Source: Actinacidiphila epipremni
GTDB taxonomy: Bacteria; Actinomycetota; Actinomycetes; Streptomycetales; Streptomycetaceae
DNA: 64,000 nt
NCBI RefSeq assembly: GCF_012034175.1
Contig: NZ_JAATEJ010000001.1
Coordinates: 372,001 to 436,000, forward strand
Direction: 5' to 3'
The position numbers and the translations under genes are program-made. The stretch's first letter is position 1; the number at the start of each line of letters is the position of its first letter. Of the stretch, positions 35,454-45,059 are shown piece by piece. The notes under the pieces were generated by a model. The model was not told the DNA's origin. It made no database searches and was given only the letters and a program-made list of their open reading frames with translations.

Positions 35454-37331
35454 GTGCCCGCGACCCCTTCTTCCGTGCCGGCCCACGTGCCGGAGCCGAG
35501 CCGTACCGACCCGGCGCTGATCCGCAACTTCTGCATCATCGCGCACATCGACCACGGCAAGTCGACGCTCGCCGACCGGATGCTCCAGCTGACCGGGGTC
35601 GTCGACGCGCGGCAGATGCGTGCCCAGTACCTCGACCGGATGGACATCGAGCGCGAGCGCGGCATCACGATCAAGTCGCAGGCCGTCCGGCTGCCCTGGC
35701 AGCCCACCGACGGCGCCTCGGGCACCCACATCCTCAACATGATCGACACCCCGGGCCATGTCGACTTCACCTACGAGGTGTCCCGGTCGCTGGCCGCCTG
35801 CGAGGGCACGATCCTGCTGGTGGACGCCGCCCAGGGCATCGAGGCGCAGACGCTGGCGAATCTGTACCTGGCGATGGAGAACGACCTGGCCATCATCCCG
35901 GTGCTCAACAAGATCGACCTGCCGGCCGCGCAGCCGGAGAAGTTCGCCGAGGAGCTGGCCAACCTGGTCGGCTGCGACCCGGACGACGTGCTGCGGGTCT
36001 CGGCGAAGACCGGTGTCGGGGTGGACGCGCTGCTGGACCGGGTGGTGCGGGACGTGCCCGCGCCGGTCGGCGTCGCCGACGCGCCCGCCCGCGCGATGAT
36101 CTTCGACTCGGTCTACGACTCCTACCGCGGTGTGGTCACCTACGTCCGGGTGATCGACGGCCAGCTCAACCGGCGCGAGCGGATCCGGATGATGTCCACC
36201 GGCGCCACCCACGAGCTGCTGGAGATCGGCACCAACTCGCCCGAGATGCTGCCCGCCGACGGGCTCGGCGTCGGCGAGGTGGGTTATCTGATCACCGGCG
36301 TGAAGGACGTCCGGCAGTCCAAGGTCGGTGACACGATCACCAGCCAGAACGCCGGCGCCACCGAGGCGCTGGGCGGCTACAAGGACCCCAAGCCGATGGT
36401 GTTCTCCGGGCTGTACCCGCTGGACGGCTCGGACTACCCGGAGCTGCGCGAGGCGCTGGACAAGCTCCAGCTCAACGACGCGGCGCTGGTCTACGAGCCC
36501 GAGACGTCCGCGGCCCTCGGCTTCGGCTTCCGGGTCGGCTTCCTCGGCCTGCTGCACCTGGACGTGATCCGCGAGCGGCTGGAGCGCGAGTTCGGCCTCG
36601 ACCTGATCGCGACCGCGCCCAACGTGGTCTACCGGGTGGTGATGGAGGACGGCACCGAGCATGTCGTCACCAACCCGAGTGAATTCCCCGAGGGCAAGAT
36701 CGCCGAGGTCCACGAGCCGGTCGTACGCGCCACCGTGCTCGCCCCGACCGAGTTCATCGGCGCGATCATGGAGCTGTGCCAGAACCGGCGCGGCACCCTG
36801 CTGGGCATGGACTACCTGTCCGAGGACCGGGTCGAGATCCGCTACACCCTCCCGCTCGCCGAGATCGTCTTCGACTTCTTCGACAACCTCAAGTCCAAGA
36901 CCCGCGGCTACGCCTCGCTGGACTACGAGCCCACCGGCGAGCAGTCCGCCGACCTGGTCAAGGTCGACATCCTGCTGCACGGCGACAAGGTCGACGCGTT
37001 CTCCGCGATCACCCACAAGGAGAAGGCGTACGCCTACGGGGTGCGGCTGGTGGCGAAGCTGCGCGAGCTGATCCCGCGGCAGAACTTCGAGGTGCCGATC
37101 CAGGCCGCCATCGGCGCCCGGGTGATCGCCCGCGAAACGGTGCGCGCCATCCGCAAGGACGTCCTCGCCAAGTGCTACGGCGGCGACATCTCCCGCAAGC
37201 GCAAGCTGCTGGAGAAGCAGAAGGAGGGCAAGAAGCGGATGAAGATGGTCGGCAGCGTGGAGGTCCCGCAGGAGGCGTTCATCGCGGTGCTGTCCACCGA
37301 CTCCGACGGCGACTCCAAGGCGAAGAAGTAG
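35454..37331 (+). CDS. lepA: Elongation factor 4 (LepA), ribosomal back-translocase GTPase
   Basis: A 625-residue translational GTPase that acts on stalled ribosomes. G1 is AHIDHGKST (residues 30-38), with DTPGHVDF (G3) and NKIDLP (G4). The family-specific C-terminal domain ([22 protein letters not shown]) is intact. GTG 35454 ([19 protein letters not shown]) is chosen as the usual actinobacterial start; longer frames run into the rpsT promoter region. The ribosome site is weak (GGAC). Confidence 0.97.
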   Translation: MPATPSSVPAHVPEPSRTDPALIRNFCIIAHIDHGKSTLADRMLQLTGVVDARQMRAQYLDRMDIERERGITIKSQAVRLPWQPTDGASGTHILNMIDTPGHVDFTYEVSRSLAACEGTILLVDAAQGIEAQTLANLYLAMENDLAIIPVLNKIDLPAAQPEKFAEELANLVGCDPDDVLRVSAKTGVGVDALLDRVVRDVPAPVGVADAPARAMIFDSVYDSYRGVVTYVRVIDGQLNRRERIRMMSTGATHELLEIGTNSPEMLPADGLGVGEVGYLITGVKDVRQSKVGDTITSQNAGATEALGGYKDPKPMVFSGLYPLDGSDYPELREALDKLQLNDAALVYEPETSAALGFGFRVGFLGLLHLDVIRERLEREFGLDLIATAPNVVYRVVMEDGTEHVVTNPSEFPEGKIAEVHEPVVRATVLAPTEFIGAIMELCQNRRGTLLGMDYLSEDRVEIRYTLPLAEIVFDFFDNLKSKTRGYASLDYEPTGEQSADLVKVDILLHGDKVDAFSAITHKEKAYAYGVRLVAKLRELIPRQNFEVPIQAAIGARVIARETVRAIRKDVLAKCYGGDISRKRKLLEKQKEGKKRMKMVGSVEVPQEAFIAVLSTDSDGDSKAKK

Positions 37332-37404
37332 ACGTCCACGGCGAAGACGTAATCATGGAGTGACCGAGCGGAACGGCAGGGACGCGGCGGCAGCCGCCGC
37401 GAGG

Positions 37405-37458
37405 GGGCCGACGGCCCGATGCGCTGGGCTTTCCCCCTTACGCACCGGGCGTCGGCCC
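37405..37458. terminator. Long hairpin between lepA and fadD
   Basis: Arms GGGCCGACGGCCCGATGCG (37405-37423) and CGCACCGGGCGTCGGCCC (37441-37458) pair with one mismatch and one bulge, around a loop of about 17 bases. It is probably the lepA terminator, though it lies close enough to the fadD start to act on either gene. Confidence 0.7.
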
Positions 37459-37525
37459 TCTACTCTGATCCGACCGGATAGGTTACTGGTGAGTTAAGAA
37501 AGCCCGCGCGTGCCCGGAGGTTGCG

Positions 37526-39412
37526 GTGACCGACACACAGACGTTGCTTGAGACCAGGCCGCCCTCCGTGGCGACCCTCTTCCTGGAGCGGGTCGCGGCA
37601 ACCCCCGACGCCGAGGCGTACCGCTACCCCGTACCGCCGCAGAGCGGCGAGGGACCTGACGGCTGGAAGTCGCTCACCTGGGCGGACGCCGCCCGCCGGG
37701 TGCACGCGATCGCGGCCGGCCTGATTGACCTGGGCGTACGCCCCGAGGAGCGGGTCGCGATCGCCGCGAACACCTCGGTGGAGTGGATCCTGGCCGACCT
37801 CGGTGTGCTGTGCGCGGGCGCGGCGACCACGACCGTCTACCCCAGCACCAACGCCGAGGAGACCGCCTTCATCCTCGCCGACTCCGGCAGCCGGGTGCTG
37901 ATCGCCGAGAACGCCGCGCAGCTGGACAAGGCGCTGGAGCGGCGGGCCGAGCTGCCCGAGCTCGCGCATGTCGTCGTCATCGACGCCGAGGACGCCCTCG
38001 ACGAGTCCGGCGACGGCTGGATCCTGTCGCTCACCGAGCTGGAGAAGCGCGGCGACGCCTATCTGGCGCAGCACCCGGCCGCCGTCACCGACGCGGTCGC
38101 CGCGCTCACCAAGGACCAGCTCGCCACCCTGATCTACACCTCCGGCACCACCGGCAAGCCCAAGGGCGTACGCCTCCCGCATGACTGCTGGTCGTACATG
38201 GCGCGTGCGATCCAGGCCATCGACCTGCTCGAACCCGAGGACGTGCAGTACCTGTGGCTGCCGCTCGCGCACGTCTTCGGCAAGGTGCTGACCGCCGGGC
38301 AGATCGCGGTCGGGCACATCACCGCGGTCGACGGCCGGGTCGACAAGATCATCGAGAACCTGCCGGTCGTGCAGCCCACCTACATGGCGGCCGTGCCGCG
38401 GATCTTCGAGAAGGTCTACAACGGCGTCGCGGCGAAGGCCCGTGCGGGCGGCGCGGCGAAATACCGGATCTTCCAGTGGGCCGCGGACGTCGCCCGCGAA
38501 TACGCCAAGGCCACCCAGAACAGCATGCGGCTCACCGGCGTGCCCTCCGCGCCGCTGGGCCTGCGCGCCCAGCACGCGCTCGCCGACAAGCTCGTCTACG
38601 GCAAGCTCCGTGAGGCGTTCGGCGGCCGGCTGCGCGCGTGCGTGTCCGGCTCGGCCGCGCTCGCCCCGGAGATCGGCTACTTCTTCGCCGGCGCCGGCAT
38701 CCACATCCTGGAGGGCTACGGCCTCACCGAGTCCAGCGCCGCGAGCTTCGTCAACCCCGGCGAGAACTACCGCACCGGCACGGTCGGCAAGGCGCTGCCC
38801 GGCCTGGAGGTGCGCATCGCCGAGGAGGACGGCGAGGTGCTGCTGCGCGGGCCCGGCATCATGCAGGGCTACCACGGGCTGCCGGACAAGACCGCGGAGG
38901 TGCTGGAGCCGGACGGGTGGTTCCACACCGGTGACATCGGCGAGCTGTCGCCGGACGGCTTCCTGAAGATCACCGACCGCAAGAAGGACCTCATCAAGTC
39001 CTCCAACGGCAAGTACATCGCGCCGGCCGAGGTCGAGGGCCGCTTCAAGGCGGTGTGCCCGTTCGTGAGCAATGTGCTCGTCCTCGGCGGCGGGCGCAGC
39101 TTCTGCACGGCGCTGATCGCGCTCGACGAGCCGTCGATCCTGGACTGGGCCGCCGAGCACGGCCTGGCCGGCCGGCCGTACGGGGAGGTCGTCGCGAGCG
39201 AGGAGGTCCGTGTGCTGATGGACGGCTTCGTGGCGCGGCTCAACGAGGGGCTCCAGCGCTGGGAGCAGATCCGGCGGTTCCGCGTCCTTCCGCGCGACCT
39301 CGACGTCGAGCACGGCGACCTCACCCCGAGCCTGAAGCTCAAGCGGCCCGTCGTGGAGCGCGAGTTCGCTCCGCTCATCGACCAGATGTACGCGGGTTCG
39401 CGCGAGGCGTGA
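37526..39412 (+). CDS. Long-chain fatty acid-CoA ligase
   Basis: A 628-residue AMP-forming acyl-CoA synthetase. The P-loop YTSGTTGKPKGVRLPH starts near residue 204, with LPLAHVFGK, the GYGLTESSA motif and the ITDRKKDLIKSSNGKYIAP hinge with its catalytic lysine region. It activates fatty acids for degradation or lipid synthesis. GTG 37526 follows CGGAGG. FadD15-like proteins sit at this location in related genomes, from memory. Confidence 0.94.
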   Translation: MTDTQTLLETRPPSVATLFLERVAATPDAEAYRYPVPPQSGEGPDGWKSLTWADAARRVHAIAAGLIDLGVRPEERVAIAANTSVEWILADLGVLCAGAATTTVYPSTNAEETAFILADSGSRVLIAENAAQLDKALERRAELPELAHVVVIDAEDALDESGDGWILSLTELEKRGDAYLAQHPAAVTDAVAALTKDQLATLIYTSGTTGKPKGVRLPHDCWSYMARAIQAIDLLEPEDVQYLWLPLAHVFGKVLTAGQIAVGHITAVDGRVDKIIENLPVVQPTYMAAVPRIFEKVYNGVAAKARAGGAAKYRIFQWAADVAREYAKATQNSMRLTGVPSAPLGLRAQHALADKLVYGKLREAFGGRLRACVSGSAALAPEIGYFFAGAGIHILEGYGLTESSAASFVNPGENYRTGTVGKALPGLEVRIAEEDGEVLLRGPGIMQGYHGLPDKTAEVLEPDGWFHTGDIGELSPDGFLKITDRKKDLIKSSNGKYIAPAEVEGRFKAVCPFVSNVLVLGGGRSFCTALIALDEPSILDWAAEHGLAGRPYGEVVASEEVRVLMDGFVARLNEGLQRWEQIRRFRVLPRDLDVEHGDLTPSLKLKRPVVEREFAPLIDQMYAGSREA

Positions 39413-39571
39413 GTCCGCTCCCGCCTCGCGCGGGGCGGGTGATGATACGGGGGCGGGCGGTCTCCCGGAGCGGTTTGCGGGCAGGACGCCCGGACGGGGG
39501 CGTACGGCTGCGTCCGCGCCAGTGGGGCGTGGCAGGGTGAGGGCCGGTTGCCGTGCGCTGAGGAGCCGCCC

Positions 39572-41848
39572 GTGGGGCTGTTGCAGGGATGCCGTGAGGA
39601 CGCGGTGTCCGAGGTCGTGGCGCGGACGAGTCTGTCCGGGGATCAGAAGGCGGCCGGTGCCGCCCGGCGGTTCCTGCGGGACGCGCTCGCCCGGTGGGAG
39701 GCGGCCGGGCTGCCCGCCGGCGTCCGCTTCGGCGACCGGCTGCTGGACGACGGCACGCTGCTGGTGAGCGAGCTGGTCACGAACGCCGTCGTGCACGCCG
39801 GCACCGACGTGGAGCTGGAGTGCCGGCTTGAGGCGTTACCGGCCCCGCCCGGCGTGGTGATCGAGGTCGGCGACCGGCACCCCGCGCGGGTGCTGCGGGA
39901 CGACACGCAGGAGCCGGCGGACACCCGCGAGGGCGGCCGGGGCCTGCACCTGGTGGCGGCACTCTCCGACGCCTGGGGCATCAGCTACCGGCGCGACCGC
40001 AAGACCGTCTGGTGCCGCCTCGACCTCGCCCCCGCCGAGGACCCGGCCGACGCCCGGGACGGCGCCGCGGCACCGCCCGCCGACCTGCTCGCCCCCGTCC
40101 CGCCGCCCGCCCCGCCGCGCGGCGACCAGGACTGGACGGGCGGCGCCGCCCTGACCTTCCTCGCCGGCACCTCCGACCTGCTCGCCGGCCGCCTCGACGA
40201 GCCCGGCGTCGCCGCGCTGGCCACGCAGCTCCTCGTCCCGCGGATCGCCGACTGGTGCGCGCTGTGGACGTACGCACGCGGCTCCGCCCCCCGCCTCGCC
40301 GCCGTCTGGCACGCCGAGGAGCAACACCTCGACGCCTTGCGCTCCGCGCTGACCCCCTGCCCCCCACCCCCCGCCCCGACCCCCATCGCCCGCCCCTGGC
40401 CGTACCCGGACGCCACAGCCGCGCTTTCCCGCCCCCGGACCCCGGGCGCGGGTGACCGCGACGAGGGGGGTGGGCGTGGATCGGACCGCCCGGAGGGTCC
40501 GGCGGCGGGCTCAGCAGGGGGCTCAGACGCGGACCCGGGCCGCGACGAGGGGGGTGGGCGTGGATCGGACCGCCCGGAGGGCCTGGCGGCGGACCCGGTC
40601 GCGGCTCAGGGCGCGGACCCGCGCGGGGACTTAGCCGTGGACCCGGACCGGGTCTCGGACCAGGCCCCGGAATCGGGCGTGGGCCCGAGCGTGGACCTGG
40701 ACCGGGTTGCGGGCCCGCGCGTGGGCGAGGCCGCGGAGCCGGACTCGGACCAGGGCGCAAACCCGGGCGTGGACCCGGGAGCGGGCGTGGGTTCGGGCGC
40801 GGACCAGGCCCCGGACTCGGGCGTGGGCTCGGGTGGGGGCGCGGGCCAGGCCCCGGGCCGGGGCGTGGGTTCGGGAGCTGGGTCGGGCGCTGCTCTTGGG
40901 CGATTCATCGGTGGTGGGGCTTTCGCCGTGCCGCTTGTCGTCGGGGGGAGGTGTCTGGGGACGCTGCTGGTGGGGCGGGTCGCGGGGCCGGTGATGGGGG
41001 ACGGGCTCACCGGGCTCGTGGAGGACTTCGCCCGGCGGGTCGCGCTCGCGCTCGGCACGGCCCGGCAGTACGCGCGGCAGGCGGCGCTCGCCGCCGTCCT
41101 GCACCGCGGCCTGGTGCCGGCCGCCGCCGGCGCCGTCCCCGGCATCGACCACGCCGTCGTCCGGGAGCCGCCGGCCGGCGGACGGGTGGGCGGCGACTCC
41201 TGCGGCCTCCTCTACGACCTCTTCCCGGCCGGCGACGGCCGCTGGTGCTTCGCCCTCGGCGGCGTGTACGGCGACGGTCCCGAGGGCGCCCCGCTTGCCG
41301 GCCTCGTCCGCCCGGTGCTGCGGCTGCTGGCCCGCGAGGGCCTCGGCGTCCCCGGCGTCCTGGGCCGACTCGACGAGGCCCTCGCCGCCGAGACGCCCAC
41401 CCCGGATTCCGGCCGGGCCCCCGGCCTCGCCCTGCTCTACGGCGAGATCACCCCGTACGTCCCCGGGCGCGGCGCCCGCTGCACCCTCGCCTCGGCCGGC
41501 CACCCCGCGCCGCTGCTGCTCAGCGGCACGTCCGGCCTGGTCACCGCGGCGGCCACGGCGCAACCACCGCTCGGGACGGCGGACCCGGCGCGCTACGCCG
41601 GCGAGTCCTTCGACCTCCGCCCGGGCGACACCCTGCTGTGCGCCACCGGGGGCGCCGCCAGCCGGCACCGGCCCGACGATGACGGCGGCGGCGACGGCGG
41701 CCTCGCGGCGCTCCTGCGCGGCTGTACGGGCCTGCCCGCGGCGGACATCGCCCGGCGCGTCCTGCACGCCGCCCCCGCCCCCGCCAACGCCCCCGCGCAA
41801 GCGCCGCCCGGCGGCGACCTCGCCGTCCTGGTCCTGCGGGCCCGCTGA
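39572..41848 (+). CDS. SpoIIE-type protein with kinase-like N-terminus and degenerate phosphatase domain
   Basis: A 758-residue regulator. Residues 10-150 form an RsbW-like ATPase domain (ELVTNAVVHA; EGGRGLHLVAALSDAW). A GAF domain follows, split by a 170-residue Gly/Asp/Pro-rich insertion (about 275-445), then a PP2C/SpoIIE domain. In the last, GGD survives, but the metal Asp of the GDV motif is Gly (LGGVYGDG) and the TDG motif reads TGG, so activity is unlikely. Two in-frame TTA codons (39836, 40631) suggest bldA dependence. GTG 39572 has GGAG upstream. The kinase domain could still act on an anti-anti-sigma factor. Confidence 0.88.
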   Translation: MGLLQGCREDAVSEVVARTSLSGDQKAAGAARRFLRDALARWEAAGLPAGVRFGDRLLDDGTLLVSELVTNAVVHAGTDVELECRLEALPAPPGVVIEVGDRHPARVLRDDTQEPADTREGGRGLHLVAALSDAWGISYRRDRKTVWCRLDLAPAEDPADARDGAAAPPADLLAPVPPPAPPRGDQDWTGGAALTFLAGTSDLLAGRLDEPGVAALATQLLVPRIADWCALWTYARGSAPRLAAVWHAEEQHLDALRSALTPCPPPPAPTPIARPWPYPDATAALSRPRTPGAGDRDEGGGRGSDRPEGPAAGSAGGSDADPGRDEGGGRGSDRPEGLAADPVAAQGADPRGDLAVDPDRVSDQAPESGVGPSVDLDRVAGPRVGEAAEPDSDQGANPGVDPGAGVGSGADQAPDSGVGSGGGAGQAPGRGVGSGAGSGAALGRFIGGGAFAVPLVVGGRCLGTLLVGRVAGPVMGDGLTGLVEDFARRVALALGTARQYARQAALAAVLHRGLVPAAAGAVPGIDHAVVREPPAGGRVGGDSCGLLYDLFPAGDGRWCFALGGVYGDGPEGAPLAGLVRPVLRLLAREGLGVPGVLGRLDEALAAETPTPDSGRAPGLALLYGEITPYVPGRGARCTLASAGHPAPLLLSGTSGLVTAAATAQPPLGTADPARYAGESFDLRPGDTLLCATGGAASRHRPDDDGGGDGGLAALLRGCTGLPAADIARRVLHAAPAPANAPAQAPPGGDLAVLVLRAR
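40457..40594 (+). repeat. 84-bp in-frame direct repeat in the SpoIIE-type gene
   Basis: A block of about 50 bases with GACGAGGGGGGTGGGCGTGG recurs 84 bases later (40457 and 40541), nearly unchanged. It encodes DEGGGRGSDRPEG twice inside the GAF insertion. Further (GSG/GVGS) repeats follow up to about 40890. Confidence 0.85.
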
Positions 41849-41888
41849 GGGGCCCTGAGCACCGGCGGGCGTGCCGGATACTGGGGGG

Positions 41889-43121
41889 ATGCCCTCCGTA
41901 CTGCCCGACGGCGAACCCGTGCCCCAGGACGGCGCCCTGCCGGCGCAGGCGCTGGCCGGCGGCGCGGACCGGCCGCTCGGCTTCTACCTGCACGTGCCCT
42001 ACTGCGCCACCCGCTGCGGCTACTGCGACTTCAACACCTACACCGCGAGCGAACTGCGCGGCTCCGGCGGCGCCCTCGCCTCCCGGGAGAATTACGCCGA
42101 CGTCCTCATCGACGAGGTCCGCCTCGCCCGCAAGGTCCTCGGCGACGACCCGCGGCAGGTCGCGACGGTCTTCGTCGGCGGCGGCACCCCGACGCTGCTG
42201 CCCGCCGCCGACCTCGTCCGCATGCTCGGCGCGATCCGCGACGACTTCGGCCTCGCGCCCGGCGCCGAGATCACCACCGAGGCGAACCCGGAGTCCGTGG
42301 ACCCGGCGTATCTGGCGGAGCTGCGCGAGGGCGGCTTCACCCGGATGTCCTTCGGCATGCAGTCCGCCCGGCAGCACGTCCTGAAGGTCCTGGACCGCAC
42401 CCACACCCCCGGCCGCCCCGAGGCGTGCGTCGCCGAGGCCCGCGCCGCCGGCTTCGACCACGTCAACCTCGACCTGATCTACGGCACGCCCGGCGAGTCC
42501 GACGACGACTGGCGCGCCTCCCTGGACGCCGCGATCACCGCCGGGCCCGACCACGTCTCGGCGTACGCGCTGATCGTCGAGGAGGGTACGCGGCTGGCCC
42601 GGCAGATACGCCGCGGCGAGGTGCCCATGACCGACGACGACGAGCACGCCGACCGCTACCTCATCGCCGACGAGCGGCTGGCCGCCGCCGGCTACTCCTG
42701 GTACGAGGTCTCCAACTGGGCCACCACCGAGGCTGCCCGCTGCCGGCACAACGAGCTGTACTGGACCGGCGCCGACTGGTGGGGCGCCGGGCCCGGCGCG
42801 CACAGCCACGTCGGGGGAGTGCGCTGGTGGAACGCCAAGCACCCCGGCGCGTACGCCCAGGCGCTTGCCGAGTCCCGCACGCCCGGGGTGGGCCGCGAGG
42901 TGCTGACGGCCGAGGACCGCAGGGTCGAGCGGATCCTGCTGGAGCTGCGGCTGGCCGCGGGCTGCCCGCTGGACCTGCTCACGCCGGCCGGCGCCGCAGC
43001 CGCCGCCCGCGCGGTCGGCGCCGGCCTGCTGGAGCCCGGCCCGCACGCCGCCGGGCGCGCGGTGCTGACGCTGCGCGGCCGGCTGCTGGCCGACGCGGTC
43101 GTCCGGGACCTCACGGACTGA
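41889..43121 (+). CDS. hemW: Radical SAM heme chaperone HemW
   Basis: A 410-residue HemN-like protein. The radical SAM cluster motif is CATRCGYCDF, preceded by GFYLHVPY, with VFVGGGTPTLL and EANPESVD typical of HemW. It lacks the extra features of true coproporphyrinogen oxidases, so a heme-insertion role is more likely. ATG 41889 matches other actinobacterial starts; a GTG at 41871 is an alternative. No good ribosome site is visible, and a GATACT -10-like hexamer just upstream suggests leaderless translation. Confidence 0.92.
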   Translation: MPSVLPDGEPVPQDGALPAQALAGGADRPLGFYLHVPYCATRCGYCDFNTYTASELRGSGGALASRENYADVLIDEVRLARKVLGDDPRQVATVFVGGGTPTLLPAADLVRMLGAIRDDFGLAPGAEITTEANPESVDPAYLAELREGGFTRMSFGMQSARQHVLKVLDRTHTPGRPEACVAEARAAGFDHVNLDLIYGTPGESDDDWRASLDAAITAGPDHVSAYALIVEEGTRLARQIRRGEVPMTDDDEHADRYLIADERLAAAGYSWYEVSNWATTEAARCRHNELYWTGADWWGAGPGAHSHVGGVRWWNAKHPGAYAQALAESRTPGVGREVLTAEDRRVERILLELRLAAGCPLDLLTPAGAAAAARAVGAGLLEPGPHAAGRAVLTLRGRLLADAVVRDLTD

Positions 43122-43151
43122 GCGGGCGCCGCGCACCCGGCCCCGTACGCC

Positions 43152-43982
43152 CTACGCCTCCGGGACGGTCACGAAGTCGATCAGGTGCTCCACCGCGCCC
43201 AGCAGCTCGGGCCGCAGGTCCTTGTAGGAGTGCACCGACGCCAGGATCCGCTGCCATGCCTCGCCGGTGGTCATGTCCCAGCCGAGCGCCCGGCACACTC
43301 CGGTCTTCCAGTCCTGCCCGCGCGGCACCCGCGGCCAGTCCGCGATACCGACCGAGGACGGCTTGACCGCCTCCCACACGTCGACGAACGGGTGGCCGAC
43401 GACCAGCACGTCCGCGCCGGTCACCGACGCGGCGATCCGGGACTCCTTCGAGCCCGGCACCAGGTGGTCGACCAGCACGCCGAGCCGGGCGTCCGGCGCC
43501 GGGCCGAACGCCTCGACCACGGCGGGCAGGTCGTCGACGCCCTCCAGGAACTCCACGGCCACCCCCTCGACCCGCAGGTCGTGCCCCCACACCCGCTCGA
43601 CCAGCTCCGCGTCGTGCGCGCCCTCGACGTAGATCCGCCCGGCCCGCGCGACCCGCGCCTTCGCGCCCCGCACGGCGATCGACCCGGACGCCGACAGCAG
43701 CGGCCCGCGCGGCGCGGGCGCGGCCTGCGGGCGTACGAGGGTGACCGGGCGGCCGTCGAGCAGGAAGCCGGCCGGCGTCATCGGGAAGACCCGGTGCTTG
43801 CCGAACCGGTCCTCCAGCGTGACCGTCAGCCCTTCCGCGGTCTTCTCGCAGCGCACCACCGCCCCGCAGAAGCCGGTCCCGGCCTCCTCCACCACGAGGT
43901 CCGCCTCCGCGGCCACCTCGGGCACGGCGGCCGGTTTCTTCCACGGAGGCGTGAGATCGCCGTCGTACGTCCTGCTGCGCAT
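43152..43982 (-). CDS. DUF3097 family protein
   Basis: A 276-residue actinobacterial protein of unknown function. Diagnostic stretches are [10 protein letters not shown] at the N-terminus, [48 protein letters not shown] and [12 protein letters not shown]. The [14 protein letters not shown] segment resembles a TOPRIM-like nucleic-acid enzyme fold, which is a guess from pattern. ATG 43982 was chosen; an upstream in-frame ATG at 44084 lengthens it without family support. Convergent with hemW. Confidence 0.88.
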   Translation of the reverse strand: MRSRTYDGDLTPPWKKPAAVPEVAAEADLVVEEAGTGFCGAVVRCEKTAEGLTVTLEDRFGKHRVFPMTPAGFLLDGRPVTLVRPQAAPAPRGPLLSASGSIAVRGAKARVARAGRIYVEGAHDAELVERVWGHDLRVEGVAVEFLEGVDDLPAVVEAFGPAPDARLGVLVDHLVPGSKESRIAASVTGADVLVVGHPFVDVWEAVKPSSVGIADWPRVPRGQDWKTGVCRALGWDMTTGEAWQRILASVHSYKDLRPELLGAVEHLIDFVTVPEA

Positions 43983-44135
43983 GCCGCCGATCGTAGCCAG
44001 CCCCCGCGCCCGCCCGGCGGCGAACCGCCCGCCCGCATCGCCCGGGACCGTCGCCCGGCCCGCCAGCCCCGCCCGTATCCGCACGGCCCGCGGGCGCCGC
44101 TGCCCGCCCCGCGGGCGCCGCAGAGGGGCTCGCGC

Positions 44136-44891
44136 TCAGTCGCCCGTCGCGAACCGCTCCGCCAGCGCGTCCCGCTGGGCCCGCAGGAAGCGCGCGTCCA
44201 CCACGGAGCCGTGCCCCGGCACATAGCGGCCGGTCTCGCCGCCCAGCGCCAGCAGCGCGTCCAGCGTGGCCGGCCAGTCGTCGCGCACCGCGTCCTCGCC
44301 GGCCTGCGGCTCGCCGGACTCCTCGACCAGGTCGCCGCAGAAGACCACCGTGGGGTCGCTCGCGGTCGCGCCCGGCACCACCACGACCAGGTCGTGCCCG
44401 GTGTGCCCGGCGCCCGGGTGCACCAGGCGCACCTCGCGCTCGCCGAGGTCCAGGGCCGTCTCCTCGGTCACCTCGCGCGTGGGGAGCACCAACGCGCCGG
44501 CCGCCGCCGCGGCCTCCTCCCGGTCCGTCTCCAGCAGGATCGCGGTCTTGCGCAGCCCGTCCCGCTCGGCGCGCAGCCGCTCACCGAGCCCGGCGTGCCC
44601 GAAGACCTCCGCGCCGGGGAAGGCGGCCGTACCGAAGACGTGGTCGAAGTGCCCGTGCGTGAGCACGACATGCGTGACCGCCCGCCCGGTGAGCGCCTCG
44701 ACCTGCTCGCGCAGCTCCGCGCCCTCGCGCAGCGTCGACCCGGTGTCGACCAGCAGCACGCCGTCCGCGCCGACCACCAGGCCGATGGTCACATTGAGAT
44801 AGGGCATCCTGCGCCGGGCGACCCCGGGAGCCAGCTGCTCCCAGACGGAACCGCCCGTACCCGGATCCTCCGCGCTCTCCACAGATTCCAC
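44136..44891 (-). CDS. MBL-fold metallohydrolase
   Basis: A 251-residue metallo-beta-lactamase fold enzyme. The metal motif is [11 protein letters not shown], with further ligands at [19 protein letters not shown] and VPGHGS. The substrate is unknown; the HxHxDH pattern is complete, so it should be active. It lies between DUF3097 and hrcA. Confidence 0.92.
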   Translation of the reverse strand: MESVESAEDPGTGGSVWEQLAPGVARRRMPYLNVTIGLVVGADGVLLVDTGSTLREGAELREQVEALTGRAVTHVVLTHGHFDHVFGTAAFPGAEVFGHAGLGERLRAERDGLRKTAILLETDREEAAAAAGALVLPTREVTEETALDLGEREVRLVHPGAGHTGHDLVVVVPGATASDPTVVFCGDLVEESGEPQAGEDAVRDDWPATLDALLALGGETGRYVPGHGSVVDARFLRAQRDALAERFATGD

Positions 44892-45003
44892 GGGGGTGAC
44901 GGTATCGCCGCCGCGGGCCCGCCCGCCGCCACCTCACCGCACCGGTGCGCCGCGCACCCTTGCCGAGCCCTTGGCGCCTCGCCTTACACTTGCTCAGGGG
45001 AAA

Positions 45004-45030
45004 CTGGCACTCGAAACCGCGGAGTGCCAG
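45004..45030. promoter_or_regulatory. CIRCE operator upstream of hrcA
   Basis: A perfect 9-base inverted repeat with a 9-base spacer, CTGGCACTC-N9-GAGTGCCAG. It matches the heat-shock CIRCE element (TTAGCACTC-N9-GAGTGCTAA) except in the outer three bases of each arm, where the changes are compensatory. It lies 29 bases before hrcA, next to a TACACT -10-like hexamer at 44985. HrcA should repress its own operon here. Confidence 0.93.
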
Positions 45031-45059
45031 GCAGCGAACGACACGGCTGGAGGTGCGCG

